DNA of 64,000 bases, from positions 1 to 64,000 of the forward strand of contig NZ_UTKY01000070.1 in NCBI RefSeq assembly GCF_900583165.1, in the 5' to 3' direction. This stretch comes from Pseudomonas viridiflava. GTDB taxonomy: Bacteria > Pseudomonadota > Gammaproteobacteria > Pseudomonadales > Pseudomonadaceae. The first letter of the stretch is position 1, and each line of letters begins with the position of its first letter. The translations under genes and the position numbers were made by a program. A model generated the notes under the pieces. It saw only the letters and a list, made by a program, of their open reading frames with translations, searched no databases and had not been told where the DNA came from. Positions 26,157 through 34,725 of the stretch are shown here, piece after piece.

Positions 26157-26861
26157 ATGACCGCACAGATCCCGATCACGCCGTTACCGGTGAAGAAGAA
26201 GCCGCCGTTGCGTCCGCTGAAGTGGGGCGCAGGCCTGTTGCTGGGCGCGGTGGCGGCCTGGTTTTTGTGGCAGTGGGCCAATGACATGAGTGGCATACGC
26301 CGTGAAGCGCCAAAGGTGCCGACGATTATTCCCTTGCCGCCACCGCCGCCGCCACCGCCGGAGAAACCCAAGGAGCCTGAGCCCCAGGTCGAGGAAAAAG
26401 TCCCGGAACCGGTGCCGACGCCAGAGCCGGAGGAGGTGAAACCTGCGGAAGAAGCGCCGCCTTCGCCGGCTGACGACCTGGCCAACCCGATGCAGATCGA
26501 TGGCGACGCCCAGGCTGGCAATGACGGTTTCAATATCGGCGCCGGCAAGGGTGGCGGCATGGCTGGCTCCGGTGGTGGCGGCCTGGGCGCCGGCACTTAC
26601 AAACAGTACCTGGCAGGGGTGTTCCAGCGCCTGCTGCGTGAGGACCCGGAGTTGCGCAAGAAGGCTTACAGCGTGCAGGCGGACTTGTGGTTGAGCGCCG
26701 ATGGCCAGGTCACCCGTGCCGAATTGGCCAAGTCCAGCGGCGATGCGCAGACCGATGCCCAAGTGCTCGCCGCGTTGCGCGCGCCCCATGCCACGCAACG
26801 GGTACCGGCCTCGGTAAACATGCCGGTACGCCTGTCCCTCAAGGGCCGTCGCCCGGATTGA
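26157..26861 (+). CDS. TonB-family energy transducer
   Basis: The 234-residue protein has a short cytoplasmic tail, one membrane segment (about 21-41), a long Pro/Glu-rich linker (PLPPPPPPPPEKPKEPEPQV and onward) and a C-terminal TonB-like domain (about 150-234, AYSVQADLWLSADGQVTRAE, ending in PVRLSLKGRRPD). It starts three bases after exbD. A dedicated ExbB-ExbD-TonB set beside a two-partner system suggests that an energised outer-membrane step belongs to this locus. Its receptor is not evident in the window, although the next gene encodes a barrel protein. Confidence 0.87.
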   Translation: MTAQIPITPLPVKKKPPLRPLKWGAGLLLGAVAAWFLWQWANDMSGIRREAPKVPTIIPLPPPPPPPPEKPKEPEPQVEEKVPEPVPTPEPEEVKPAEEAPPSPADDLANPMQIDGDAQAGNDGFNIGAGKGGGMAGSGGGGLGAGTYKQYLAGVFQRLLREDPELRKKAYSVQADLWLSADGQVTRAELAKSSGDAQTDAQVLAALRAPHATQRVPASVNMPVRLSLKGRRPD

Positions 26862-26904
26862 TCGAACCTTATTTTTGGCAATTTTCTACAGGAGTTGCGT
26901 ACAC

Positions 26905-28605
26905 ATGATTTCCCCCGTGAATCGACTGACCCTGGCGGTTGGCATGGTCATCGCGACCCTGGTCGGCCAGGCGGCGGCAGCCCCGGTCGCCCCCTCGGAA
27001 AACGTCACCATCAACCTGATTCGACTGTTGGTGCAGCAAGGTGTATTGACCCAAGACACCGCCAACGGGCTGATCGCCCAGGCCGAAAAAGAAGCCCAGC
27101 AGGCCCGTCAGGCCAATGCCGCGCCGGTGGTTGCCGCTGGCCCGGCAGCAGCGCCTGGGGACGTGCGCGTGCAGTATGTGCCGCAGGCGGTACGTGATCA
27201 GATCCGTGATCAGGTCAAGGCTGAGGTGATGGCCACCGCCAAGCAGGAAAACTGGGCCCAGCCCAATACCTTTCCGGACTGGGTGTCCCGCGTAACCTTT
27301 GACGGCGACATTCGCTTGCGTGACGAGTCGCGCTATTTCTCGGGGCGTAACGACAACACGATCACTGACTACGCCAAGCTCAACAGTTCAGGCCCTTACG
27401 ACGTCAACAATGGATCGAATTTCAAGTATCCGCCGTTGCTCAACACCCGCGAGGACCGTGAAAACCTGTTCCGTCTACGCGCTCGCCTGGGCATGAAGGC
27501 CGTGCTCTCGCCGGAGTGGACTGCCGGCATTCGTCTTGGAACCGGCTCGGACAACAACCCCGTCTCCACGACGCAGACCTTGGGCGGTGGTTTTGGCAAG
27601 AAAGACATCTGGCTCGATCAGGGTTACCTGACTTGGAAAGCATCCGATGCAATGACCTTGACCGGCGGGCGCATGGGCAATCCGTTCTATTCCACCGATA
27701 TTATGTATTCCAACGACCTGAACTTCGATGGCGTCGCCGCGCTGTTCAATCACAAGCTCAACAGCGACTGGGGGCTATTTGGCACCCTCGGCGCGTTCCC
27801 GGTCGAGTACACCGCTGACTCCGCCAGCAGCAATGGCCTTGATAAAGACAGCAGCGAGACCAAATGGCTATTTGGCGGGCAGGTAGGGGCTGATTGGAGG
27901 ATCAACCGCAGTAACAAACTCAAACTTGCTGCCGCTTACTATCAGTTCCAGGACATCGAAGGTGAGCGCTCCAGCCCCTGCAGCACGTGGCAAGGCGACC
28001 CCGGTTGTGACACGGACGGAACGCGGGTGGCCTTTATGCAAAAGGGCAATACCGTGTTCAGGCTGCGTAACAACACGGCGAACCCGGCCACACCGACAAC
28101 GACCCCGGACCCGCAGTTTGTGGGCCTGGCTTCCAAGTTCAATGTATTGGATCTCAACGCCGTGTGGGACAGCGAACTGCCCAGCGATTTCAAACTGCGC
28201 ACCCAAGGCAACTTCATCCACAACCTGGGCTACGACAAAAGCGAGATGCTCAAACGTAGCGAAGGCGAGATCGCCAACAACATCAACAGCAAGGGCGAGC
28301 TTGAAAGTGGCGGCAATGCGCTGATGGTCTCGTTCACCCTTGGCAGCGCCCTGGAGATGCGCAAGCGCGGCGACTGGAACGTGCTGGCCGGCTACAAGTA
28401 CATCCAGCCGGACGCCTTGCCTGACGGCTTTAACGACTCCTCATTTCACCTGGGCGGCACCAACGCCAAGGGCTACTTCATTGGCGCCAACTACGGTATC
28501 GAAAAGAACATCTACGCCAGTGCGCGTTGGTTGAGCGCGTCGGAAGTCTACGGCCAGCCGTTTGAAGTGGATGTGATGCAACTGGAACTCAACACGCGCT
28601 TCTGA
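26905..28605 (+). CDS. Putative outer-membrane porin with coiled-coil-like N-terminus
   Basis: The ATG at 26905 follows AGGAG and gives a 566-residue protein. The signal peptide ends AAAAP (about residue 25). A helical N-terminal stretch (LVQQGVLTQDTANGLIAQAE...EAQQARQ) precedes the barrel, as in the 'putative porin' family. The barrel part has alternating aromatic strands (FDGDIRLRDESRYF, RLRARLGMKAVLSPEWTAGI, GGRMGNPF) and ends LELNTRF with the C-terminal Phe. No TonB box or plug domain is seen, so it is not a classical TonB receptor. It sits in the operon directly after tonB. Confidence 0.75.
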   Translation: MISPVNRLTLAVGMVIATLVGQAAAAPVAPSENVTINLIRLLVQQGVLTQDTANGLIAQAEKEAQQARQANAAPVVAAGPAAAPGDVRVQYVPQAVRDQIRDQVKAEVMATAKQENWAQPNTFPDWVSRVTFDGDIRLRDESRYFSGRNDNTITDYAKLNSSGPYDVNNGSNFKYPPLLNTREDRENLFRLRARLGMKAVLSPEWTAGIRLGTGSDNNPVSTTQTLGGGFGKKDIWLDQGYLTWKASDAMTLTGGRMGNPFYSTDIMYSNDLNFDGVAALFNHKLNSDWGLFGTLGAFPVEYTADSASSNGLDKDSSETKWLFGGQVGADWRINRSNKLKLAAAYYQFQDIEGERSSPCSTWQGDPGCDTDGTRVAFMQKGNTVFRLRNNTANPATPTTTPDPQFVGLASKFNVLDLNAVWDSELPSDFKLRTQGNFIHNLGYDKSEMLKRSEGEIANNINSKGELESGGNALMVSFTLGSALEMRKRGDWNVLAGYKYIQPDALPDGFNDSSFHLGGTNAKGYFIGANYGIEKNIYASARWLSASEVYGQPFEVDVMQLELNTRF

Positions 28606-28624
28606 TGCGCACAGGAGATGCCAC

Positions 28625-29251
28625 ATGAACACGCGAATCTGCGGGCTGCTGTTGCTGATTGTCGCCACCGGTGCCAGCGCCGAAGGCATGGAGGAGCGCC
28701 TGCGTACCCAGCTGCGCAGCACCACTCAGCAATTGCAGGCGTTGCAAAGCGAGCAGGCTCAGGCCAGTGCGGCGCGTATCGCCGCTGAAAACCAGGCCAA
28801 GCAGGCTCAGGTGCAAATCAAGCAACTGACCGCCGAGCTGGAAAAAACCCGTGGCGTGGCCGAGCAAATGGCCGGCCAGCAACAGAGCCTGCACAGCCAG
28901 GCGCAAGCCCAGGTGGCGGCGAGTAACGAGCAGATCGGCAAGTTCAAGAAGGCCTATGACGAGTTGTTGGTACTGGCCAAAGGCAAGGAAGCCGAGCGTG
29001 CCCGCTTGCAGGCGCAGTTGGGCGAACGTGACACGCAAGTGCAGCAATGCTCCGTCAAGAATCAACAGATGTACGGCGTGGCCCAGCAGTTGCTCGCGGC
29101 CTACGAAAAAATCGACGTGGCCGAGGTGATGAGTATTCGCCAGCCCTTCGCCAGCAGCGCGCGGGTCAAGTTCGAGGAACTGGCCCAGGGCTTTGGCGAC
29201 GATCTGTACAAGAGCCGTTTCGATGCACCCCAGGCATCCGCCACTCACTGA
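28625..29251 (+). CDS. Periplasmic coiled-coil protein of the pdt operon, function unknown
   Basis: A signal peptide (to about residue 19, ATGASA|EGM) is followed by a long coiled coil (about 22-130) rich in Gln, Ala, Glu and Lys (QLQALQSEQAQASAARIAAE). A short C-terminal domain follows (VAQQLLAAYEKIDVAEVMSI, then QPFASSARVKFEELAQGFGD). AGGAG lies upstream. It has no recognisable catalytic motif. Its place between the porin and the YbjN-like gene suggests a structural or tethering role in the envelope machinery. Confidence 0.75.
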   Translation: MNTRICGLLLLIVATGASAEGMEERLRTQLRSTTQQLQALQSEQAQASAARIAAENQAKQAQVQIKQLTAELEKTRGVAEQMAGQQQSLHSQAQAQVAASNEQIGKFKKAYDELLVLAKGKEAERARLQAQLGERDTQVQQCSVKNQQMYGVAQQLLAAYEKIDVAEVMSIRQPFASSARVKFEELAQGFGDDLYKSRFDAPQASATH

Positions 29252-29271
29252 TAGACACGGAAGAGATCACC

Positions 29272-29745
29272 ATGAGCGAATTGATCACCAGCGTTACCAC
29301 CCAGAGCCTCACCGAGTTGCTGCAAGAGGCCGGCTACCGGGTCAACCAGACTGAGCAAAATGGCATCGTGCAATTGCTCAGCGCCAGCCAGGGCATCGGT
29401 TTCGCCGTGCGTTTCGGCAACCCGGCGGCGGAGCAAGGCAGCTACGTGGACTTCACCTACAGCTGCGCGTTGCGTATCCAGGGCGAGTTGCCCGAAGGGC
29501 TGGCCCAGGTCTGGAACGCCTCGCGCCGGTTTGCGCGGTTGTCCGTGCAGGGCGAATTCCTGTTGATGGAAATGGACGTGGTGGTGGCCGGCGTTGGCGC
29601 TACTCACCTGCGCAGCCAGCTGGAACTGTGGGACCGCCTGTTGCAGGAGTTCATCGTGTACCTGCGTGAATACAGCCAGCAGGCCGCGCAGTTGCAGGCC
29701 CAGGCGGGCGTTGAAACCGTCGGCGAAGAGGCATCCGCACTGTGA
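29272..29745 (+). CDS. YbjN-domain protein
   Basis: The 157-residue protein lacks a signal peptide. The fold pattern SLTELLQEAGYRVNQTE, ISFAVRFGN-type strands and ALPEGLAQVWNASRRFARLS resembles the YbjN / type III chaperone-like family. Such proteins often act as cytoplasmic chaperone or adaptor-like factors, so a role in helping an operon partner is a guess. The start at 29272 was chosen because the longer frame runs back through the previous gene. Its stop overlaps the GTG start of the next gene. Confidence 0.7.
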   Translation: MSELITSVTTQSLTELLQEAGYRVNQTEQNGIVQLLSASQGIGFAVRFGNPAAEQGSYVDFTYSCALRIQGELPEGLAQVWNASRRFARLSVQGEFLLMEMDVVVAGVGATHLRSQLELWDRLLQEFIVYLREYSQQAAQLQAQAGVETVGEEASAL

Positions 29746-30683
29746 AGAAACCAACCCTGATGGTCGGCGCGGGTGCGCTGGCCTTGCTGGTGGTGGCGGT
29801 GGGCTTGAGCGTGCGACCGGGCAGCGACCCGGTGGCGGCCCAGCAGCCGGCGCCGGTGGTCAACCCGCAACCGATGGGGCCAGCGGTGGCGCGCCTGGGC
29901 AACCAGCAGATCGACCTGCCGGAACTCAAGACCGTGCTGGCCAGCCTGCCGGCCGAGTCCCGCGAGCAATTGCGTGGCAACCGAGGCGCGCTGGAGACGT
30001 GGCTTCGTTCACGGCTGGCGCAAAAGGCCGTGCTGGAGCAGGCCGATGCCCAGGGCTGGCGCCAACGCCCGGAGGTGGAGCAACAGACCCGCGCCGCCGC
30101 TGAGCAGATCGTGTTCCGCGACTACATGCTGTCGGTCAGCCAAGTACCGGCGGATTACCCCAGCGCCGCCGAATTGCAGCAAGCCTATGACAGCGGCAAG
30201 GCGCAGTGGGTGACGCCGCCGTTGTACCGGGTGAGCCAGATTTTTCTCGCGGTCAACGACCCGCAGAGCGTCGATAGCGTGCGCCGTCAGGCCCAGGAGC
30301 TGACCCGTCGCGCCCAGGCTGCGCCGGGTGATTTTGCCGCCCTGGCTACGCAGTTTTCCCAAGACCCGCAGACGGCCGCCCAAGGCGGGGATTCGGGGAT
30401 GCAGCCGTTGCAGCAACTGGTGCCAGAGGTACGCGGCGCTGTCTCGCGCCTCAAGGTCGGTGCCGTTTCAGACGTGGTGCAAAGCGCCGCCGGGTTTCAT
30501 GTGCTCAAGTTGACCGGCCAGCAACCGGCGCGCACCGCCACACTGGATGAATTGCGCGAACGCCTGACCCAGGCCTTGCGTGCCCAGCGCCAAGAGCAAA
30601 TCGCCAAAGCCTACCTGGAAGGCATGCTCAATACCGCCACGTTGAGCATCGACGGTGCCGAGTTGAACAAGGTACTGGAGTAA
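29742..30683 (+). CDS. Membrane-anchored parvulin-type peptidyl-prolyl isomerase
   Basis: The 313-residue protein has an uncleaved N-terminal membrane anchor (about 5-25), a SurA/PpiD-like helical segment and a parvulin domain (about 158-262). The domain shows YRVSQIFLAV, DFAALATQFSQDPQTAAQGG, and SDVVQSAAGFHVLKLTGQQP. It is expected to work in the periplasm on proline isomerisation during folding of secreted proteins, perhaps PdtA, PdtB or the porin. The GTG start overlaps the previous stop (GTGA). Only one parvulin domain is present. Confidence 0.85.
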   Translation: MKKPTLMVGAGALALLVVAVGLSVRPGSDPVAAQQPAPVVNPQPMGPAVARLGNQQIDLPELKTVLASLPAESREQLRGNRGALETWLRSRLAQKAVLEQADAQGWRQRPEVEQQTRAAAEQIVFRDYMLSVSQVPADYPSAAELQQAYDSGKAQWVTPPLYRVSQIFLAVNDPQSVDSVRRQAQELTRRAQAAPGDFAALATQFSQDPQTAAQGGDSGMQPLQQLVPEVRGAVSRLKVGAVSDVVQSAAGFHVLKLTGQQPARTATLDELRERLTQALRAQRQEQIAKAYLEGMLNTATLSIDGAELNKVLE

Positions 30684-30734
30684 GGCGCGACCACCCGCAT
30701 TGGATGCACAGACCAACAAGACAGGGAGTCTCCC

Positions 30735-31706
30735 ATGGCATTTCTAGAACCGTCTGCCCTTCACGGTGCCGCTGCTTACCGTGCCCCGGGTGAAGCCCGC
30801 GATATTTGGCTGGCCCTGGCCCAAGAGATCGAGCCAGAGGTGGCGCGCTACTTTTTGGTCAGCGCGCGCTGCGGCTGTTTCATGCAGGCGGCGCGCAGCC
30901 TGAATATCAAGGCAACGCTGTTACGTAAACGCCTGGCACAGTTGGAAGTACACCTGGGTCATTCGCTGTTCACCCACCAGGGCACGGGGCTGGTACTCAG
31001 TCGCGACGGCCAGCAACTTCAGGCGCAATTGATCGCCCTGGCCCATGAGCGGCGTTTGCCAGTGCTTGAGCAACCGCTGATCCGCCTGGCGGTGGCCGAA
31101 CCGATCCTGCATGACATTCTGGGTCGCGACCTGATTGCCTTGCTGCGTCGCAACGCCAGCGTGCGCCTGGAGATCATCGCCCTCGACAGTCACTTGTCTT
31201 TGCAAGCCGTCGAGGTGGACGTGGTGCTTTGGCTGGCGGACGCTGAAAGCCCAGGCCCGAGCTTCGCGACACAACCACCGAGGGCCCTGGCGCGCCTGGA
31301 ATACCTGCCGCACATCGCCAAACGCTACTCACGGCTGATCACCCGACCGGACAGCGTGGACGACTTGGACGACTACATGCTGGTGCAATGGCAGCCCGAT
31401 GCCCGGGTCGACGCCTTACAACCGTGGAACCAAGTGATTGAGCAGCGCAGAGCCGCCGTGGTGCAGGTACATGCCTATTCGCTGATGCTGGAGATGATTC
31501 GGTGCGGTGCTTGCATCGGTTTGCTGCCGCACTATATGAGCAGCTTCGACCGAGGCCTGGTGGCCCTGCCGGGCTTGCTGGCCGAGCGCATGCAGCGCCA
31601 GGTGTGGCTGGCGGTGAATGCGCAGGTGCAGCACGCCGAAGCGGTGCAGATGATTGTGGAACTGATCGTCAGCACGTTCGAGGGGCGGCGCGCCTGGTTT
31701 GATTGA
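30735..31706 (+). CDS. LysR-type transcriptional regulator at the end of the pdt cluster
   Basis: The 323-residue protein has a helix-turn-helix (about 40-95, RYFLVSARCGCFMQAARSLN, LLRKRLAQLEVHLGHSLF) preceded by an unusual extension of about 38 residues. A LysR effector-binding domain follows (LIRLAVAEPILHDIL ... GACIGLLPHYM). GGGAG precedes the ATG. It lies 51 bases after the isomerase gene on the same strand, matching the position of PA0701 next to the P. aeruginosa pdt genes. It may regulate the cluster; the ligand is unknown. Confidence 0.85.
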   Translation: MAFLEPSALHGAAAYRAPGEARDIWLALAQEIEPEVARYFLVSARCGCFMQAARSLNIKATLLRKRLAQLEVHLGHSLFTHQGTGLVLSRDGQQLQAQLIALAHERRLPVLEQPLIRLAVAEPILHDILGRDLIALLRRNASVRLEIIALDSHLSLQAVEVDVVLWLADAESPGPSFATQPPRALARLEYLPHIAKRYSRLITRPDSVDDLDDYMLVQWQPDARVDALQPWNQVIEQRRAAVVQVHAYSLMLEMIRCGACIGLLPHYMSSFDRGLVALPGLLAERMQRQVWLAVNAQVQHAEAVQMIVELIVSTFEGRRAWFD

Positions 31707-31750
31707 GGGCGGCGGGCCGACCGAGGGTATTTGTCGAACACAGTTCAACA

Positions 31751-31778
31751 TGTGGGAGCGGGCTTACTCGCTCCCACA
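31751..31778. repeat. REP hairpin between convergent genes
   Basis: TGTGGGAGCG and CGCTCCCACA form a 10-base stem around GGCTTACT. It lies between the end of the pdt cluster and the convergent LysR gene, and may serve as a two-way transcript end. Confidence 0.8.
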
Positions 31779-31818
31779 GAAAAGCAGCTCTCCAGTGTTC
31801 CCACCCATTCGGTCTGGC

Positions 31819-32685
31819 TCAGCGTTGCAGCACACCGCGAAACGTTGCACTCAGCGCGCGTAATGTCTCCCGCGAGCGCGCATCGCTGATGCGGCTGTGT
31901 AGCACCACCTCACTCACCGGTAACGGCGGCAAGCCATGTTGCTCGCTGACTTCCACTGACCCCATCGGCGCCACGCGGTGGGCGAGGGCAGCCACTCCAA
32001 GTCCCGCGCTGACTGCCGCACCCACGGCCATCACGCCGCCGCCGACGAACACTTCGGTCCAATCGATACGCGCTTCATCCAGCGCTCGGGTAGCCAAATG
32101 CCGGACTCCGCAGGGCGCGGCCATGGTGGCCATGCGCAGCGGCGTTCCCGGTGTGTGTTGCCAGGTCGGCGACGCGAACCAGCCAAAGCGTTCCACCACC
32201 AACACTTCGCCGTCCTGGCGATCGCCTTCGTTGCGCACAATGACGGCGTCCAGTTCATTGCGGTCGAAGGCGGCCATGAGATCGCGGGACGAGGCGATGC
32301 GCACTTCAAGTATCACCAGTGGATCGTAGGCCGCGAGGCGGCTGAGCCAAAGCGGCAGGTCCGGCCCTGCCACATGGTCGCTGATGCCGATCACCAAACG
32401 CCGGGGAGCATGGCTACCCATATCGCCCAAGGCGCGTTCATGGGCATTGAGCAGCGCCCGGGCGGCGACGATGAACTGCTCGCCTTGGGGCGACAGCCGC
32501 ACCTGCCTTGGCGTGCGTACCAACAGGCGATAGCCCAGACGTTCCTCGAGGCGCTTAAGCTTCAGACTGATGGCGGCCTGGGACGTATTAAGCGCTTCAG
32601 CCGCACGGGTAAAACTGGCGAAATCGGCCACCAGGACGAAGGCTTGCACGGTGTCGATATCCAAGGGCTTTAATACGTCATTCAT
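31819..32685 (-). CDS. LysR-type transcriptional regulator
   Basis: The 288-residue protein has a standard N-terminal helix-turn-helix (DTVQAFVLVADFASFTRAAE, ALNTSQAAISLKLKRLEERL) and a substrate-binding domain (RLVIGISDHVAGPDLPLWL). It is divergent from the DUF4865 gene with 93 bases between the starts, so it probably controls that gene. The intergenic region is AT-rich and carries several ATATC/GATAT-like words that could be operator parts. The effector is not predictable. Confidence 0.9.
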   Translation of the reverse strand: MNDVLKPLDIDTVQAFVLVADFASFTRAAEALNTSQAAISLKLKRLEERLGYRLLVRTPRQVRLSPQGEQFIVAARALLNAHERALGDMGSHAPRRLVIGISDHVAGPDLPLWLSRLAAYDPLVILEVRIASSRDLMAAFDRNELDAVIVRNEGDRQDGEVLVVERFGWFASPTWQHTPGTPLRMATMAAPCGVRHLATRALDEARIDWTEVFVGGGVMAVGAAVSAGLGVAALAHRVAPMGSVEVSEQHGLPPLPVSEVVLHSRISDARSRETLRALSATFRGVLQR

Positions 32686-32778
32686 ATCCAGTCCTTATCA
32701 CACTTATATCTGGTCATATCTTGTTGAAATCATCAGCACTGCGCAAGCTGGAACCTCATCGTGTAGAGGAGCTTGAGT

Positions 32779-33327
32779 ATGTTCGCCAAACAGTATTCAC
32801 ACCGGTTGCCTGCTGACTACGACATGGGCGTGATTCGGCGTCGGGCCGCGCAGCTTGGGCCGTTGTGGGATCAAACCGAAGGCCTGCTGTTCAAGGCTTT
32901 TATTGCGCAGGAGAGTGGGGGTAGCGTGTATTCGTCGCTGTACCTGTGGGCCGATCCGTTACAGGCCGCTGACTTTCTATTGGGCGCGCGTTTTCAGAAG
33001 GTGTTGGACAGCTTTGGTCGCCCGCATATCGAGAGCTGGCTACCGCTGGATTTACAGCGTGGGCCGGCGGCGTCAGCGTTGAGCCTGTACCGCGAGGAGT
33101 GGCCGATCGAGCCAGGGGCGGATAGGGCAGAGAGAGTGACACAGGAAAAACTGCGCAATCGGCAACTGGCTGATAGCAGCGATACCTTCGCCGTGTTCCT
33201 GGCGCTGGATGTACAGGCATGGCGTTTGGTGCGTTTTACGGTATCTGCCAAGGCATTGGACCCTGAGCATTCCGGGATCGGTTATCAGGTGCTCTACTTG
33301 GCCCAAGGCGTTGCGCTGCAGGGGTAA
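32779..33327 (+). CDS. DUF4865 family protein
   Basis: The 182-residue cytoplasmic protein begins MFAKQYSHRLPADYDMGVIR, a pattern typical of DUF4865. It also has SSLYLWADPLQAADFLLG and FGRPHIESWLPLDLQRG. The ATG at 32779 has GAGGAG seven bases upstream; the in-frame TTG at 32773 is not preferred. Members resemble ferredoxin-like monooxygenase folds, but the biochemical role is unknown. Proteins of this family are often paired with a divergent LysR regulator, as here. Confidence 0.75.
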   Translation: MFAKQYSHRLPADYDMGVIRRRAAQLGPLWDQTEGLLFKAFIAQESGGSVYSSLYLWADPLQAADFLLGARFQKVLDSFGRPHIESWLPLDLQRGPAASALSLYREEWPIEPGADRAERVTQEKLRNRQLADSSDTFAVFLALDVQAWRLVRFTVSAKALDPEHSGIGYQVLYLAQGVALQG

Positions 33328-33374
33328 GTGCGCCAGTCTTGAAGCCCTTACGCGTCGAGTTGAAGACACCCGCA

Positions 33375-33962
33375 ATGCTCACCACCCGGTTGACACTGAT
33401 CTGCCATGCCGTCACACCCTTGCAGAAACAGAGGCGCTTTCCCGATGACGAATCGGTGGCGATGGATTGGCAAGGCGCGGCGCTGTCCCTCGCTTGCCGC
33501 TATAAAAAAGCCAGGCGCCTGTTGTGCGCGCCGGAGCTGCGTACGCGTCAGACGGCAGGTTTGTTTGGTGACGATAGCGTCATCGAGCCCGCGCTGCGCG
33601 ATGTTGATGTGGGGTGCTGGAGGGGCCAGGACATAGGCCAGCTGGAAAGCACCTCTTTGAATACCTGGCTCACCGACAGCGCCAGCGCACCCCATGGTGG
33701 TGAGTCGGTGGAGCAGGTATGCACACGGGTAGGGCAGTGGATGAAGGCCCTTGAAGCTCAGCCCGGTCACGTGGTGGCCATCACCCATCCCTTCGTGGTC
33801 CGCGCCGCACTGCTGTACGTCATGCAGTCCCCGGTGGCGATGTTTTACCTGATCGACGTCGAGCCGCTGTCGACCACCGAGCTGCGTTTCAATAACGTCT
33901 GGCGCTTGCGCTTGGAAACGCACATGGCAAAATCCACGCCCCGCAATGAGAGCAACCCATGA
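33375..33962 (+). CDS. Histidine phosphatase superfamily protein with altered RHG motif
   Basis: The 195-residue protein has the fold of phosphoglycerate-mutase-like phosphatases: LTLICHAVT near the N-terminus, APELRTRQTAG, DVDVGCWRGQ, HGGES and VVAITHPFVVRAAL. The usual LIRHGET is LICHAVT, so the nucleophilic His stays but the adjacent Arg and Gly are changed, and the second SHG is THP. Activity may be reduced or altered. It overlaps cobF by four bases (ATGA), so it could be a CobC-like helper in cobalamin metabolism, but this is only suggested by position. The upstream ribosome site is weak. Confidence 0.7.
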   Translation: MLTTRLTLICHAVTPLQKQRRFPDDESVAMDWQGAALSLACRYKKARRLLCAPELRTRQTAGLFGDDSVIEPALRDVDVGCWRGQDIGQLESTSLNTWLTDSASAPHGGESVEQVCTRVGQWMKALEAQPGHVVAITHPFVVRAALLYVMQSPVAMFYLIDVEPLSTTELRFNNVWRLRLETHMAKSTPRNESNP

Positions 33963-34714
33963 AACGCATCCTGATCATCGGCATTGGCGCCGGCAACCCT
34001 GACTACATCACGATGCAGGCCGTGAAGGCGCTGAACCGCACCGACGTGTTTTTTTTGATGGACAAGGGCCAGAGCAAAGACAAGCTGATCGACCTGCGCC
34101 GCGAGATCTGCGAGACCTACATCACTGAGCCTGGCTACCGCTTCGTCGAGGCCGACTGCCCCGAGCGTGTGCGTGGCGATGTCGACTACACCACTGCGGT
34201 GCAAGACTTGAATCGCGACAAGCAACACACCTTCGAGCGCATGATCAATGAGGAAATGGCCGACGGTGAAGTGGGGGCTTTCCTGGCCTGGGGTGACCCG
34301 GCGCTGTATGACAGCACCATTCGCATCCTGCAGGCGATCCTGGCCAGTGGCCGCAGCAATTTCGAGTTTGAAGTGATCCCCGGCATCACCAGCGTGCAGG
34401 CCCTGGCTGCCCAACATAAAGTGCCGTTGAACCGCATTGGTCGTTCCATTGAAATCACCACGGGACGCCGTTTGGCGGCAGGCCAGGCAAGTGATGCTGA
34501 CACCCTGGTGGTGATGCTTGATGCGGAAGATTCCTACCGCACCGTGACCGATCAGGACCTGGATATTTACTGGGGCGCCTATTTGGGCACGCCGGATGAG
34601 ATCCTGATCAGCGGCAAAGTCGCTGAAGTAGCAGAAGAAATCGAGCGGGTGCGCAAGGCCGCGCGCCTGGAAAATGGCTGGATTATGGACACCTATTTAC
34701 TGCGCAAACCCTGA
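33959..34714 (+). CDS. cobF: Precorrin-6A synthase (deacetylating), CobF
   Basis: The 251-residue SAM-dependent methyltransferase has the tetrapyrrole methylase pattern: MKRILIIGIGAGNPDYIT at the N-terminus, the GAFLAWGDPALYDST loop and FEVIPGITSVQALAA. CobF methylates C1 of the corrin ring with loss of the acetyl group in the aerobic cobalamin pathway. Length and motif order fit the family. It is translationally coupled to the upstream phosphatase-like gene and followed 11 bases later by an esterase gene. No other cob gene is in the window. Confidence 0.9.
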   Translation: MKRILIIGIGAGNPDYITMQAVKALNRTDVFFLMDKGQSKDKLIDLRREICETYITEPGYRFVEADCPERVRGDVDYTTAVQDLNRDKQHTFERMINEEMADGEVGAFLAWGDPALYDSTIRILQAILASGRSNFEFEVIPGITSVQALAAQHKVPLNRIGRSIEITTGRRLAAGQASDADTLVVMLDAEDSYRTVTDQDLDIYWGAYLGTPDEILISGKVAEVAEEIERVRKAARLENGWIMDTYLLRKP

Positions 34715-34725
34715 GGTACCGTCCC

